From Lentilactobacillus kefiri (GTDB lineage Bacteria; Bacillota; Bacilli; Lactobacillales; Lactobacillaceae), in the NCBI RefSeq assembly GCF_007989105.1, contig NZ_BJVK01000001.1, positions 62,001 through 126,000 on the forward strand: a DNA stretch of 64,000 bases, given 5' to 3'. The notes beneath the pieces are model-generated. The model was not told the DNA's origin. It ran no database searches and was given only the letters and a program-made list of their open reading frames with translations. Position 1 is the first letter of the stretch, and each line of letters begins with the position of its first letter. This document shows, piece after piece, positions 47,938 to 56,238 of the stretch. The position numbers were made by a program, and so were the translations under genes.

Positions 47938-48825
47938 ATGCATGAACAAATTGAGGACTACCTTCATTATTTGAGAGTTGAACGTGGACTTTCAGAAAAT
48001 ACGATTAAAAGTTATCGGCAGGATTTGGAAGAAGCCGGTGCTTTTTTTGACAAACATGCAGGAACAATCACCAAGGTTGACCAGTTTGTTATTCTCAATT
48101 TTTTGGAGAGTCTTCAAAAGCAGAATAAAGCTCGAAACACGATTATTCGGGAAGTATCGACTTTGCGCCGATTCTTTCAGTATTTGGTGCAGTTTCACGT
48201 CATTAAAGACGATCCGATGCTCAAAGTTGATTCACCCAAAAAAGCTCAAACGCTTCCTGATGTGTTGACGGTTGCCGAGGTCAACAAATTGTTGTCCATG
48301 CCGGATGTTCACAAGAAGTTGGGAATTCGTGACCGGGCAATTTTAGAAACCTTATATGCGACCGGTTTGCGGGTCAGCGAATTGGTGAATTTAAAGCTTG
48401 GGGATCTTCACCTACCAATGAATCTGTTACAAACCATTGGGAAAGGCGATAAAGAACGGATTATTCCGATTAGTGACGTTGCCATTAATTGGTTGAATCA
48501 TTATCTGAAAACGACCCGGGTTCAATTGTTAAGCGGTAAGTCCAACACCGAGTATGTGTTTTTGAACGCCCATGGACGCCGTTTAACCCGTCAGGCAATC
48601 TGGCAAATGATTAAGAAATATGTCAAGCAGGCGGGCATTAAACGCCATGTAACCCCGCATACTTTGCGGCATTCGTTTGCAACGCATTTGCTGGAAAACG
48701 GTGCCGATTTGAGAATCGTGCAGGAATTATTGGGGCACTCGGATATTTCCACTACCCAGATTTACACCCACGTTTCCCATAAGCATTTGACGGAAGTCTA
48801 TAATAAGTTTCATCCTAGAGCATAA
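47938..48825 (+). CDS. xerD: Site-specific tyrosine recombinase XerD
   Basis: Resolves chromosome dimers at dif with its XerC-type partner. The 295-residue protein has an N-terminal SAM-like core-binding domain (about 1-88, with YLHYLRVERGLSENTIKSYRQDL) and a catalytic domain with the first Arg in ATGLRVSELVNLKLGD, the Lys in GKGDKERIIPI, HTLRHSFATHLLENGADLRIVQELLGHSDISTTQIYTHV (His-x-x-Arg, His and nucleophile Tyr). All six catalytic residues are present. It is chromosomal housekeeping, not a phage integrase, as shown by context and length. Confidence 0.94.
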   Translation: MHEQIEDYLHYLRVERGLSENTIKSYRQDLEEAGAFFDKHAGTITKVDQFVILNFLESLQKQNKARNTIIREVSTLRRFFQYLVQFHVIKDDPMLKVDSPKKAQTLPDVLTVAEVNKLLSMPDVHKKLGIRDRAILETLYATGLRVSELVNLKLGDLHLPMNLLQTIGKGDKERIIPISDVAINWLNHYLKTTRVQLLSGKSNTEYVFLNAHGRRLTRQAIWQMIKKYVKQAGIKRHVTPHTLRHSFATHLLENGADLRIVQELLGHSDISTTQIYTHVSHKHLTEVYNKFHPRA

Positions 48826-48842
48826 TTAGTGAGGCTAGATAA

Positions 48843-49205
48843 ATGTTATATCAATACCGAAAAGATTATGAAAAAGTCACAATGGGCCTGTTCTCATTGG
48901 TTTCCGAACTTCAAAATATGGATTTGGTTGCCCAGGAAATGAACTGGTACGCCAACAAGGACAACCGGCTGATTTATTTATGGCGCGATCCTTCCAATAA
49001 TTGGTCCGGCTTGGTCGGAATCGAACTTCAAGGCGACCAACTGTTGGTTCACCAACTCGTCTTAACGCCCCAGAGCATCAGTCAGGGCAACTACAACCGC
49101 ATTTTTGATGATCTACAGGATCTTTACCCCAAATATAAAATTGTGGTTGGATTTGATAATCGAGAACCTTGGGAAAAATGGGAGAACACAACCAATCATG
49201 CCTGA
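48843..49205 (+). CDS. ribT: RibT-like GNAT-related protein
   Basis: A 120-residue protein that matches the RibT family by content (LYQYRKDYEKVTMGLFSLV...GLVGIEL) and by position before scpA-scpB, as in Bacillus. RibT is a predicted acetyltransferase-like protein of unclear role; the old reductase label is not well supported. No catalytic residues can be assigned with confidence. A riboflavin transporter gene lies four genes downstream. It overlaps scpA by 8 bases. Confidence 0.82.
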   Translation: MLYQYRKDYEKVTMGLFSLVSELQNMDLVAQEMNWYANKDNRLIYLWRDPSNNWSGLVGIELQGDQLLVHQLVLTPQSISQGNYNRIFDDLQDLYPKYKIVVGFDNREPWEKWENTTNHA

Positions 49206-49947
49206 ATCAAAGCAGCTTGAACTACATTTAAATGATTTCGATGGGCCGCTGGAAGTTCTCCTGCACTTGATTCAAGAGTCGAAGATGGATATCTATGATA
49301 TTCAGATTTCGAAAATTACTGAGCAGTATATGCAGTATATTTATGATGCTCAACAGTTGAACCTTGAAATTGTCGGTGAGTATTTTGTCATGGCTGCCAA
49401 ACTAATGGTAATCAAATCAAAAATGTTGCTGCCAACGATTTCTGATGACCAGTCTGACGAGGAACAAGCCGATCCACGAGAGGAACTGGTTTCTCAACTG
49501 CTTAATTACAAGCGGTACAAGATGGTTGCAGCCGACATCAAGAAGCGTGAGATGACCCGCCGGGAAAGCTTTACCCGTTCAGAATTGACCGTCCCGCCAA
49601 CCAAAGAAGAGCTGATCCAGCCTTCACCATTTAATAGTGGCGACATCATGGCCAGTTATGTGGATGCCTTAAAGCACTTTAAATACAATCAACCCATGTC
49701 CACGGTTATTCATGAGTGGCAGTTTACGATTCAGGGTCAAAGTCAACGCATTCGACAGCTGCTCAATCAACACCATGAGCAACTTTCCTTTGACAAGTTG
49801 GTCAGCCATTCATCCCAGACTGAAGAAATTGTGACTGATTTTCTGGCAATTTTGGAAATGGCTAAATACAACGAAGTTCGATTGGATCAGCCAAATGTTC
49901 AATCAGAAATCACAATTCGAAAGGGGCCGGGATACGTTGATCAGTAA
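49198..49947 (+). CDS. scpA: Segregation and condensation protein A
   Basis: Kleisin subunit that bridges Smc heads in chromosome condensation. The 249-residue protein has LHLNDFDGPLEVLLHLIQESKMDIYDIQISKITEQYMQYI (Smc neck-binding helices), the acidic linker DDQSDEEQADPREELV, and a C-terminal winged helix. The frame opens earlier at 49105, but ATG 49198 yields the family start and overlaps the ribT stop by 8 bases, which indicates coupled translation. Confidence 0.95.
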   Translation: MPESKQLELHLNDFDGPLEVLLHLIQESKMDIYDIQISKITEQYMQYIYDAQQLNLEIVGEYFVMAAKLMVIKSKMLLPTISDDQSDEEQADPREELVSQLLNYKRYKMVAADIKKREMTRRESFTRSELTVPPTKEELIQPSPFNSGDIMASYVDALKHFKYNQPMSTVIHEWQFTIQGQSQRIRQLLNQHHEQLSFDKLVSHSSQTEEIVTDFLAILEMAKYNEVRLDQPNVQSEITIRKGPGYVDQ

Positions 49948-50518
49948 TTTAGCAAAAATTGAGGCGCTCTTGTACGCATCCGGTGATCAGGGCATCACAC
50001 TGCGACAAATTTCTCAACGGACGGCTTTGACGGTTGCCGCATGTCGACAGCTGCTGGAAAAAATCATTGAGAAGTATACAAATGACGAAGACAGTGGCCT
50101 CAAAGTATTTGTAAGTGATAATGTCTACCGATTGGGCACCAAAGAGCAATTGTCCGAACTTGTGGGCGACTACGTGAACGATGCCAAACCACGAGTTTTA
50201 TCCGAAGCCGCACTGGAAACAATTTCGATTATTATGTATAATCAGCCGATTACCCGAATTGAAATTGATCAGATCCGTGGTGTTAACAGTTCGGCTATTC
50301 TTCACCGCTTGGTTAACCAGGATTTGATCGAAGTCACGGGTGTCAAAGAAGAGGTTGGAAATCCTAAGCAGTATGGGATTACCAATTTTGGATTAGACTA
50401 TTTTGGCTTGAAATCATTAAAAGATCTGCCGCCGTTGCCGAAGGACGAAGTCTTGGATGACGACACCAGCGATTCATTATTGACACGTTTCAACAAGGAA
50501 ATTGATAAAGAAAATTAA
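49937..50518 (+). CDS. scpB: Segregation and condensation protein B
   Basis: Dimeric winged-helix partner of ScpA. The 193-residue protein shows KIEALLYASGDQGITLRQIS, LSEAALETISIIMYNQPITRIEIDQIRGVNSSAILHRLVNQDLIEVTG and the typical NPKQYGITNFGLDYFGLKSLKDLPPLP end. Start TTG 49937 overlaps scpA by 11 bases with AAAGGGG about 10 bases upstream; the longer frame from 49895 lacks a ribosome site. Confidence 0.93.
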   Translation: MISNLAKIEALLYASGDQGITLRQISQRTALTVAACRQLLEKIIEKYTNDEDSGLKVFVSDNVYRLGTKEQLSELVGDYVNDAKPRVLSEAALETISIIMYNQPITRIEIDQIRGVNSSAILHRLVNQDLIEVTGVKEEVGNPKQYGITNFGLDYFGLKSLKDLPPLPKDEVLDDDTSDSLLTRFNKEIDKEN

Positions 50519-50529
50519 GAGGTAAATTT

Positions 50530-51258
50530 ATGAACGAAGAACGTTTGCAAAAAGTCATTGCCCATGCCGGGGTTGCATCTCGACGAAAGGCTGAAGTTTT
50601 AATTTCAACCGGGCATGTAAAGGTCAACGGTGAAGTTGTTAAAGAACTTGGTACCAAGGTCACCCCAAATGACGAAGTGAAAGTCGATGAGGTGCCAATT
50701 TCTAAAGAAGCCCCCGTTTATTATCTGTTGTATAAGCCCCGCGGTGTGATCACGGCGGTTACTGATGATAAGCACCGAAAGACAGTTGTCGACATCTTGG
50801 ACGAGGTTCCGGAAAGAATTTATCCGGTTGGCCGTTTGGATTACGATACTTCTGGTTTGCTGCTATTGACCAACGATGGTGATTTGGATAATCGGTTGAC
50901 CCATCCCAAGTATGAGGTTGAGAAGACTTATGTTGCCAAGGTTAAAGGTATCGTCACAAACGATGATTTGAAACACTTAAGAACCGGTGTGGTCATCGAG
51001 CATCGAAAGACTGCCAAAGCCAAGACTAAGCTGATTCGGACCAACAAGGATTCTTCAATTGTTCAATTGACAATTCATGAAGGCCGCAATCACCAAGTCA
51101 AAAATATGTTTGAAAAAATCGGCCATCCGGTTGAAAAATTAAGTCGGGAAACTTATGGCTTCTTAACCCTTAAAGGATTACAGCCAGGCGACTATCGACC
51201 ACTTAAGCCACATGAAGTTGAAGAGTTGAAAGAAATGACCGACAAGACAAATCGTTGA
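50530..51258 (+). CDS. rluB: Ribosomal large subunit pseudouridine synthase B
   Basis: Makes pseudouridine at position 2605 (E. coli numbering) of 23S rRNA. The 242-residue protein has an N-terminal S4 domain (ERLQKVIAHAGVASRRKAEVLISTGHVKVNG) and the RsuA/RluB catalytic domain with YPVGRLDYDTSGLLLLTNDGDL, carrying the catalytic Asp, and IHEGRNHQVKNMFEKIGHPV. AAGAGGTAAAT precedes ATG 50530, 11 bases after scpB. The -35 of the ribU promoter overlaps its stop codon. Confidence 0.95.
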   Translation: MNEERLQKVIAHAGVASRRKAEVLISTGHVKVNGEVVKELGTKVTPNDEVKVDEVPISKEAPVYYLLYKPRGVITAVTDDKHRKTVVDILDEVPERIYPVGRLDYDTSGLLLLTNDGDLDNRLTHPKYEVEKTYVAKVKGIVTNDDLKHLRTGVVIEHRKTAKAKTKLIRTNKDSSIVQLTIHEGRNHQVKNMFEKIGHPVEKLSRETYGFLTLKGLQPGDYRPLKPHEVEELKEMTDKTNR

Positions 51259-51282
51259 CATCTGGTTTAATTCTGATATATT
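51255..51282 (+). promoter_or_regulatory. Promoter of the FMN-riboswitch transcript
   Basis: Perfect TTGACA at 51255-51260 and TATATT at 51277-51282, 16-base spacer; the -35 overlaps the rluB stop codon. Confidence 0.75.
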
Positions 51283-51301
51283 TGAATTAAATAAATTGGT
51301 T

Positions 51302-51475
51302 TATCTTCAGGGCAGGGTGTGATTCCCGACCGGCGGTGATAGTCCGCGACACACGAGAGATCGTGCTGAGCTGGTGAAATTCCAGTGCCGACAGTAAAGT
51401 CTGGTATGTAGAAGATTAAATTTTACACGCTTTTTGTAATGCCCTGACAAATTCTTTTTGTCAGGGCATTATTTT
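51302..51475 (+). promoter_or_regulatory. FMN riboswitch (RFN element) with terminator, upstream of ribU
   Basis: The aptamer spans about 51302-51416 and includes the conserved blocks TCAGGGCAGGGTG, GATTCCCGACCGGCGGT, AGTCCGCGAC, GGTGAAATTCCAGTGCCGAC, AGTAAAGTCTGG and ATGTAGAAGAT. The expression platform is a terminator: AATGCCCTGACAAA (51438-51451) with TTTGTCAGGGCATT (51457-51470) and a T-rich tail. FMN binding is expected to turn off riboflavin uptake. Confidence 0.95.
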
Positions 51476-51507
51476 GAAGATTGACCATTGGAGGAGAGGT
51501 TTTTTCA

Positions 51508-52092
51508 ATGGAAAATAGTGGTAAGCATACACAGTTGGCAACAACTCGTTTGGTAGAGATGTCGGTTTTAGCGGGGCTGTCTTATGTCCTCATGTTTCTT
51601 TCACTTCCAATTATTCCGATCGTGCCATATATGAGATTGGATTTGGCCGATATGCCAATTTTGTTGGGAACGGTTCTGTTCGGACCCGTTGGCGGCATGA
51701 CAATCGCTGGTCTCAAGGCCTTGCTTTACTGGGTCACAACCGGAGCGGATGTCATTAACTTCATCGGCGTGGGATCATCATTGATTTCATCCCTGGTGCT
51801 CATCTGGGCCTATTACTTGGGTGACCGGTTCTTCTCATTCACCCATGGTTGGAAGAAAGCTGCGTTGATCGTTCTTTTGATGGCAATTTTGCTGACAATT
51901 GTGATGTCATTGACCAATTGGCTGGGTGTCATTCCACCTTATATGAAGCTGATGGGCATGAAGCTTGGATTCCCACTGGCAACGGTTATCTTATCCGGGG
52001 TTGTGCCATTTAACTTCATTAAGGGCGTTGTAGTAGGTGGAATCTTTATCTTAATTAAGCAGAGTTTCCTGCCGCGGCTCAAGCTCCGATAA
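51508..52092 (+). CDS. ribU: Riboflavin ECF transporter S component RibU
   Basis: Substrate-binding membrane subunit that imports riboflavin together with a shared EcfA/A'/T module, not encoded here. The 194-residue protein has five or six transmembrane helices and the RibU motifs LPIIPIVPYMRLDLADMPILLGTVLFGPVGGMTIAGLKALLYW, ADVINFIGVGSSLISS, and a C-terminal GVVPFNFIKGVVVGG. GGAGGAGAGG precedes ATG 51508. The FMN riboswitch directly upstream supports the substrate call. Confidence 0.94.
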   Translation: MENSGKHTQLATTRLVEMSVLAGLSYVLMFLSLPIIPIVPYMRLDLADMPILLGTVLFGPVGGMTIAGLKALLYWVTTGADVINFIGVGSSLISSLVLIWAYYLGDRFFSFTHGWKKAALIVLLMAILLTIVMSLTNWLGVIPPYMKLMGMKLGFPLATVILSGVVPFNFIKGVVVGGIFILIKQSFLPRLKLR

Positions 52093-52145
52093 ATTAAGGT
52101 ATATATTCAAAGCAATTCGTATATAATTAAATAGTGAGTAATCTT

Positions 52146-52185
52146 AAAAGCTAGGACAAACTGACAGTTTGAACTGGCTTTTTAT
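52146..52185 (+). terminator. Intrinsic terminator after ribU
   Basis: AAAAGCTAG pairs with CTGGCTTTT, and CAAACT pairs with AGTTTG inside it, followed by a T-run. It ends 15 bases before the next ATG; a TATAAT at 52122-52127 just upstream raises the possibility of a short attenuated leader. Confidence 0.8.
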
Positions 52186-52199
52186 TTCGGAGGCCATCC

Positions 52200-53258
52200 A
52201 TGGAATTAAGCATTCTTTTGTTAATATTTGGCAGTCCCACGCAGTTTCGACGAGTCAAAGCCATTAAAAACACGCTTCGTGGGCGACGGACGGTCTCCAA
52301 TCTGTATTGGGCATTACAATATGGCATGTTGGACTTTGTTGATTCACTGCACGGCGTCAGCTTTGAAGAGGACAGCGCTGCTTTAAAACAATTGAAGAAC
52401 GATGGCCTAGTTGAAACCGATGATGATTTCCGCTTTCGACTCACTTCCAAAGGCGTCAAAAAACAACTGGATTTTCAAAGCCAGCTATTGCCATTAAAGA
52501 ATTTGGCGGTGGGATCCCGATACGATGTTGCGAAGTTTATGCATCGGTTTACTTTCGCCGTTCAAATTGTGTCCGAATATAGTTATTCCAACAACAAATA
52601 CTATCCGCAATCGATCAACTATTTTGAAGATCAATTGTTAAAACGCTGGTTTATCCAAAATAAGCGTCATCAGTTGCCTCAACAGTTCCATGATCTGTTA
52701 AACGACTTTTTGAGTGGACTGGGCGATAACCAATTAGCTGATGCATTTACTCAAAGTTTGGTCGGTCATGATTTTTCGGGCTTGACCGGAGAACAGGTGG
52801 CTGCCGCTGAACATACCCATGCGACGATTGTCCAGCTGCAATGGCTCCAGCTGTATGGGATGCTGCTGCAGGAGTTGTTGAAGCTGCCTAAAGATAATCC
52901 GTTGTTGCAGTTGACATTCGGACTGGATAAGCCGGTGGTTGCCAAGAGCGCCGAAGAAACCTTTGACCTATTTGTCAAACAGGGAAGCGGAGACTTTAAA
53001 ACAATTGCCCAACAAAGGGGTATCAAATTAACAACCGTGTACGAACATTTACTGGAAATGGCCATCATGTCACCAATCAACGCTTTTCCTTATCAATCTT
53101 TGATTGCCCCCGATCTCTGGAAACGGTTGGCGGACAACTCACCGGAAGACGTTGGTGAATGGTCTTTTGCAGATGCTTCCAAAGTGTTTCCTCATTTGGC
53201 GTTCTTTGAATTTCGGCTTTTTCAGATATACAGGAGTAAATTAGCTGATGAAAATTAA
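52200..53258 (+). CDS. YpbB-like helix-turn-helix protein linked to RecQ
   Basis: A 352-residue protein in the position of Bacillus ypbB, which always sits before recQ. The N-terminal part looks like a winged helix (about 30-85, QYGMLDFVDSLHG...LKQLKNDGLVETDDDFRFRLTSKG), and a second helicase-associated HTH_40-type region is near 255-300 (FDLFVKQGSGDFKTIAQQRGIKLTTVYEHLLEMA). Function is unknown; partnership with RecQ is inferred from an 11-base gene overlap. TTTCGGAGG lies before ATG 52200. Confidence 0.8.
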   Translation: MELSILLLIFGSPTQFRRVKAIKNTLRGRRTVSNLYWALQYGMLDFVDSLHGVSFEEDSAALKQLKNDGLVETDDDFRFRLTSKGVKKQLDFQSQLLPLKNLAVGSRYDVAKFMHRFTFAVQIVSEYSYSNNKYYPQSINYFEDQLLKRWFIQNKRHQLPQQFHDLLNDFLSGLGDNQLADAFTQSLVGHDFSGLTGEQVAAAEHTHATIVQLQWLQLYGMLLQELLKLPKDNPLLQLTFGLDKPVVAKSAEETFDLFVKQGSGDFKTIAQQRGIKLTTVYEHLLEMAIMSPINAFPYQSLIAPDLWKRLADNSPEDVGEWSFADASKVFPHLAFFEFRLFQIYRSKLADEN

Positions 53259-54705
53259 TTTGCATGACATTTTAAAAAGAGATTTTGGCTTTACCTCCTT
53301 TCGTCCGGGACAAGAAGAGATCTTACGACATTTATTTGCCAATCAAAATACTTTGGCAATTTTACCAACCGGTGGCGGTAAGACTCTGCTTTATCAAATG
53401 TATGGGGCGGTTACCCATCAGCGGGTGGTCATTGTTTCACCATTGATCTCACTGATGTTTGATCAAGTGAGCCGCCTGCAGTACCTGGGTTCAAAACGGG
53501 TGGTGGCATTGACGTCTGCACTGGATTTTCAAGAAAAGGCTATTATTTTAAGTCGCTTAAATCAATATCAATTCATCTATGTTTCCCCGGAGATGTTGGC
53601 GAATGAACAGGTCTTTCAAAAGATTAAGAGTTTGAAAATCGGCTTGTTTGTGGTTGATGAAGCCCATTGCATTTCAGAATGGGGCCCGGATTTTCGACCG
53701 GATTACCTTAATTTGGGCAAGGTCAGGCAAAATCTTGGACGGCCACTTACTTTGATGATGACCGCAACTGCCACTGACGTCGTTAAAGCAGATATTATCA
53801 ACCACATGAATTTTGACTCTGCTGACGTCCAGCAGGTTGTTTTGCCGGTAAACCGGCCCAACATTTTTCTGAGTGCCAAGGTTTTGGCAAATCAGCAGGA
53901 AAAAGACCGGGAGCTGATTGATTTGGTGTCCAAACTGCACGGACCGGGAATTATCTATTTTTCCAGTAAAAGCAAAGCTGAGGAAGCTGCGGTGAATTTG
54001 GCCGTCAAGACCGGTCGTCAGGTGATGGCTTATCACGGGGGGATGGACAACCAGACGCGTTTTCATATCCAGCAGCAGTTTATGGATGGCAATCTTGACA
54101 TTGTCTGTGCCACCAGTGCTTTTGGTATGGGAATCGATAAGGATGACATCCGGTTTGTCATTCACTACCATTTACCGGCCAATATCCAAAGCTACGTCCA
54201 AGAGATTGGCAGATGCGGCCGGGACCAAAAACCGAGTTTGGCGGTTCTCTTATACGAACCCAATGATCGGTATCTTCAAATGAATTTGATTGCCAACACG
54301 ATTCCGGAGAGAAACATCCTAAAATACTTATTTCAACATCCCAAAGCATTAACGAATGACGATCAGTTTAGAGTCGTCAAATATTATCATGATAACGGCT
54401 ATTCTTTGGATCAGACGATGGGGATTTTTGAACATTCACGACAGCGGCGGATAACTGAATTGGGTGCCATGGTGCAATACGTCTACCAAGACGGCTGTCG
54501 CCGGGATGACCTGCTGAAGTATTTTAACGAGCGGGTTTCCGCAACTCTAAAGAACAAGGAATTCTGCTGTGACCATGATATTGATTTTTGGAACAACTGG
54601 CAGTCGTTTAACGAAAAATATCTTAATCAGTCACTCAAATCTGCCAAAAGTAAACCAAAAAGTTGGCAGGAAGTGATTGACAAGCTGTTTTTATTAAAAA
54701 ATTAA
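53248..54705 (+). CDS. recQ: RecQ-family ATP-dependent DNA helicase (short form)
   Basis: 3'-5' DNA helicase for recombination and repair. The 485-residue protein has helicase motifs: FGFTSFRPGQEEIL (motif 0), LPTGGGKTLLYQ (motif I), VVDEAHCISEWGPDFRPDY (motif II, aromatic loop), TATAT (motif III), VCATSAFGMGIDKDDIRFVIHY (motif V) and QEIGRCGRDQKPS (motif VI). It has no HRDC domain. The zinc region after about residue 410 reads C-x22-C-C-D-H-D, not the canonical four-Cys set, so the zinc site may be altered. It overlaps the YpbB-like gene by 11 bases. Confidence 0.93.
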   Translation: MKINLHDILKRDFGFTSFRPGQEEILRHLFANQNTLAILPTGGGKTLLYQMYGAVTHQRVVIVSPLISLMFDQVSRLQYLGSKRVVALTSALDFQEKAIILSRLNQYQFIYVSPEMLANEQVFQKIKSLKIGLFVVDEAHCISEWGPDFRPDYLNLGKVRQNLGRPLTLMMTATATDVVKADIINHMNFDSADVQQVVLPVNRPNIFLSAKVLANQQEKDRELIDLVSKLHGPGIIYFSSKSKAEEAAVNLAVKTGRQVMAYHGGMDNQTRFHIQQQFMDGNLDIVCATSAFGMGIDKDDIRFVIHYHLPANIQSYVQEIGRCGRDQKPSLAVLLYEPNDRYLQMNLIANTIPERNILKYLFQHPKALTNDDQFRVVKYYHDNGYSLDQTMGIFEHSRQRRITELGAMVQYVYQDGCRRDDLLKYFNERVSATLKNKEFCCDHDIDFWNNWQSFNEKYLNQSLKSAKSKPKSWQEVIDKLFLLKN

Positions 54706-54770
54706 GGTCCCTTTATTGAATTTAATGATAAAATAAGTTTGTCTATATCCTGATTAAGAGGGGGGTTCAT

Positions 54771-55427
54771 ATGAATTCGAATGATGAACATAAAAAGACT
54801 GGGGAAGACCAGCCTTGGAACCAAACATTTTCAGAGGATCGTGATGAAAATGGCAATCTTTCTCGAGTAAAGCTGAGAAAGCAGAGCCAAAGTCACCATT
54901 TGATCACAGGAATTTTAGCAGCATTGATTATTATTGTTGCGGTTGTCGCGTTAGTTTACGGTTTGGTTCGTCAGAGTGCCATGGGAAATGATTCAAAGAG
55001 TGCCGCATCTTCATCCGTAAGAGTCGTTCGGCAAAATAACGCAAAAAAAAAATCATCTTCAGCGAATAAAGCCCAAACAAAGTCTGCAAAAACCAAGCCG
55101 GCTGTAAAGAGCAGTGCCCATAAGGCAACTGCCCAGCCAAAGAAGGCTGCCCAGACGCAACCGGCAGCAAAGTCCAGTACGACGAGCACGTCTCAACGTA
55201 CCCAGACAAGTTCAACCAGTCAATCACAGCAGTCAGGACAAACGGCCACCTCTGCAAGCAGTCAGACTCAATCGTCTTCCAGTCATAAGTATGCCACCGT
55301 TAAGGCGGGCCAGGGGATGTTTCGAGTTGCTTACAATAACGGTTTGACCACTGCCCAACTGATGCAGATGAATGGCTTAACTTCCAGTTCCAAGCTTTAC
55401 CCAGGACAGCGATTGAGAGTAAAATAG
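54771..55427 (+). CDS. LysM-domain membrane-anchored protein
   Basis: A predicted wall-associated protein of 218 residues in the place of Bacillus ypbE. It has a charged cytoplasmic N-terminus (about 1-42), one transmembrane segment (HHLITGILAALIIIVAVVALVYGLV, about 43-67), a long low-complexity linker of Ser, Thr, Lys, Ala and Gln (about 75-168), and a C-terminal LysM motif (KYATVKAGQGMFRVAYNNGLTTAQLMQMNGLTSSSKLYPGQRLRVK) that should bind peptidoglycan. No enzymatic domain is present. GAGGGGGG precedes ATG 54771. Confidence 0.88.
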   Translation: MNSNDEHKKTGEDQPWNQTFSEDRDENGNLSRVKLRKQSQSHHLITGILAALIIIVAVVALVYGLVRQSAMGNDSKSAASSSVRVVRQNNAKKKSSSANKAQTKSAKTKPAVKSSAHKATAQPKKAAQTQPAAKSSTTSTSQRTQTSSTSQSQQSGQTATSASSQTQSSSSHKYATVKAGQGMFRVAYNNGLTTAQLMQMNGLTSSSKLYPGQRLRVK

Positions 55428-55477
55428 GCACTGGAATCATGTTCCATTAAAAATAATGTCAGGTAAGGAATGTTAGA

Positions 55478-56155
55478 ATGCGAAAAAATGGATTACAAGT
55501 AGCAATTGATGGGCCGGCGTCCGCTGGCAAGAGTACAGTTGCCAAGCTGGTTGCCAAACAATTTCACTACGTGTATTGTGACACCGGTGCAATGTACCGG
55601 GCAATTACTTTAAAGGCAATTCGAACCGGGGTCTCGTTTGATGACCTTGCCGGGATTGCAAAGATTGTTAAATCTTCCAAAATGACTTTTGAACCCAGCG
55701 ATGATGGCCAAAAGGTTTTCATCGACGGCAAGGAAATTACGGAAGCCATTCGTCAAGAAGACGTGACCAATTCAGTTTCAGCGGTTGCTGCGATTGGCGA
55801 AGTTCGTAAACAATTGAGTGCTCAACAGCAGGAAATTGCCAAGGACGGTGGCATTGTGATGGATGGTCGGGATATTGGAACATCTGTCCTGCCGGATGCC
55901 GAAGTTAAAATCTTTTTGATCGCAAGTGTTGAAGAACGTGCTCAACGTCGATACAAAGAAAATATTCAAAAAGGAATCAATACGCCGCTTGATGAACTTC
56001 AAATGGAAATTGAAGCCAGAGATTATAAAGATTCTCATAGAAAAATTTCACCGCTTACAAAAGCAGCTGACGCTGTAGAGATTGATACGACGTCACTTTC
56101 GATTGATCAAGTGGTCGAAAAAATCGCAAATGTGATAAATAAAACATTGAAATAG
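55478..56155 (+). CDS. cmk: Cytidylate kinase
   Basis: Phosphorylates CMP and dCMP. The 225-residue protein has AIDGPASAGKSTVAK (P-loop), YCDTGAMYRAITLKAI (CMP site), MDGRDIGTSVLPDAEVKIFLIAS and RDYKDSHRKISPLTKAADAVEIDTT, all characteristic. ATG 55478 follows TCAGGTAAGGA. It precedes rpsA, as in nearly all Firmicutes. Confidence 0.96.
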   Translation: MRKNGLQVAIDGPASAGKSTVAKLVAKQFHYVYCDTGAMYRAITLKAIRTGVSFDDLAGIAKIVKSSKMTFEPSDDGQKVFIDGKEITEAIRQEDVTNSVSAVAAIGEVRKQLSAQQQEIAKDGGIVMDGRDIGTSVLPDAEVKIFLIASVEERAQRRYKENIQKGINTPLDELQMEIEARDYKDSHRKISPLTKAADAVEIDTTSLSIDQVVEKIANVINKTLK

Positions 56156-56170
56156 CAACTAATTAGTCAA

Positions 56171-56199
56171 TTGACTGGTAATATTGGTCAATTTAAGAT
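56171..56199 (+). promoter_or_regulatory. Probable rpsA promoter
   Basis: TTGACT at 56171-56176 and TAAGAT at 56194-56199, 17-base spacer, between cmk and rpsA. Confidence 0.5.
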
Positions 56200-56238
56200 A
56201 AAATTATGATTAGAGTTGTTTCAAGGAGGAATTGTTTG

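Noticed and set aside
47938-48825. Tyrosine recombinase as a sign of a mobile element
   Set aside because: Length, motifs and synteny (cvfB-xerD-ribT-scpA) show the housekeeping XerD; no attachment repeats or phage genes are nearby.
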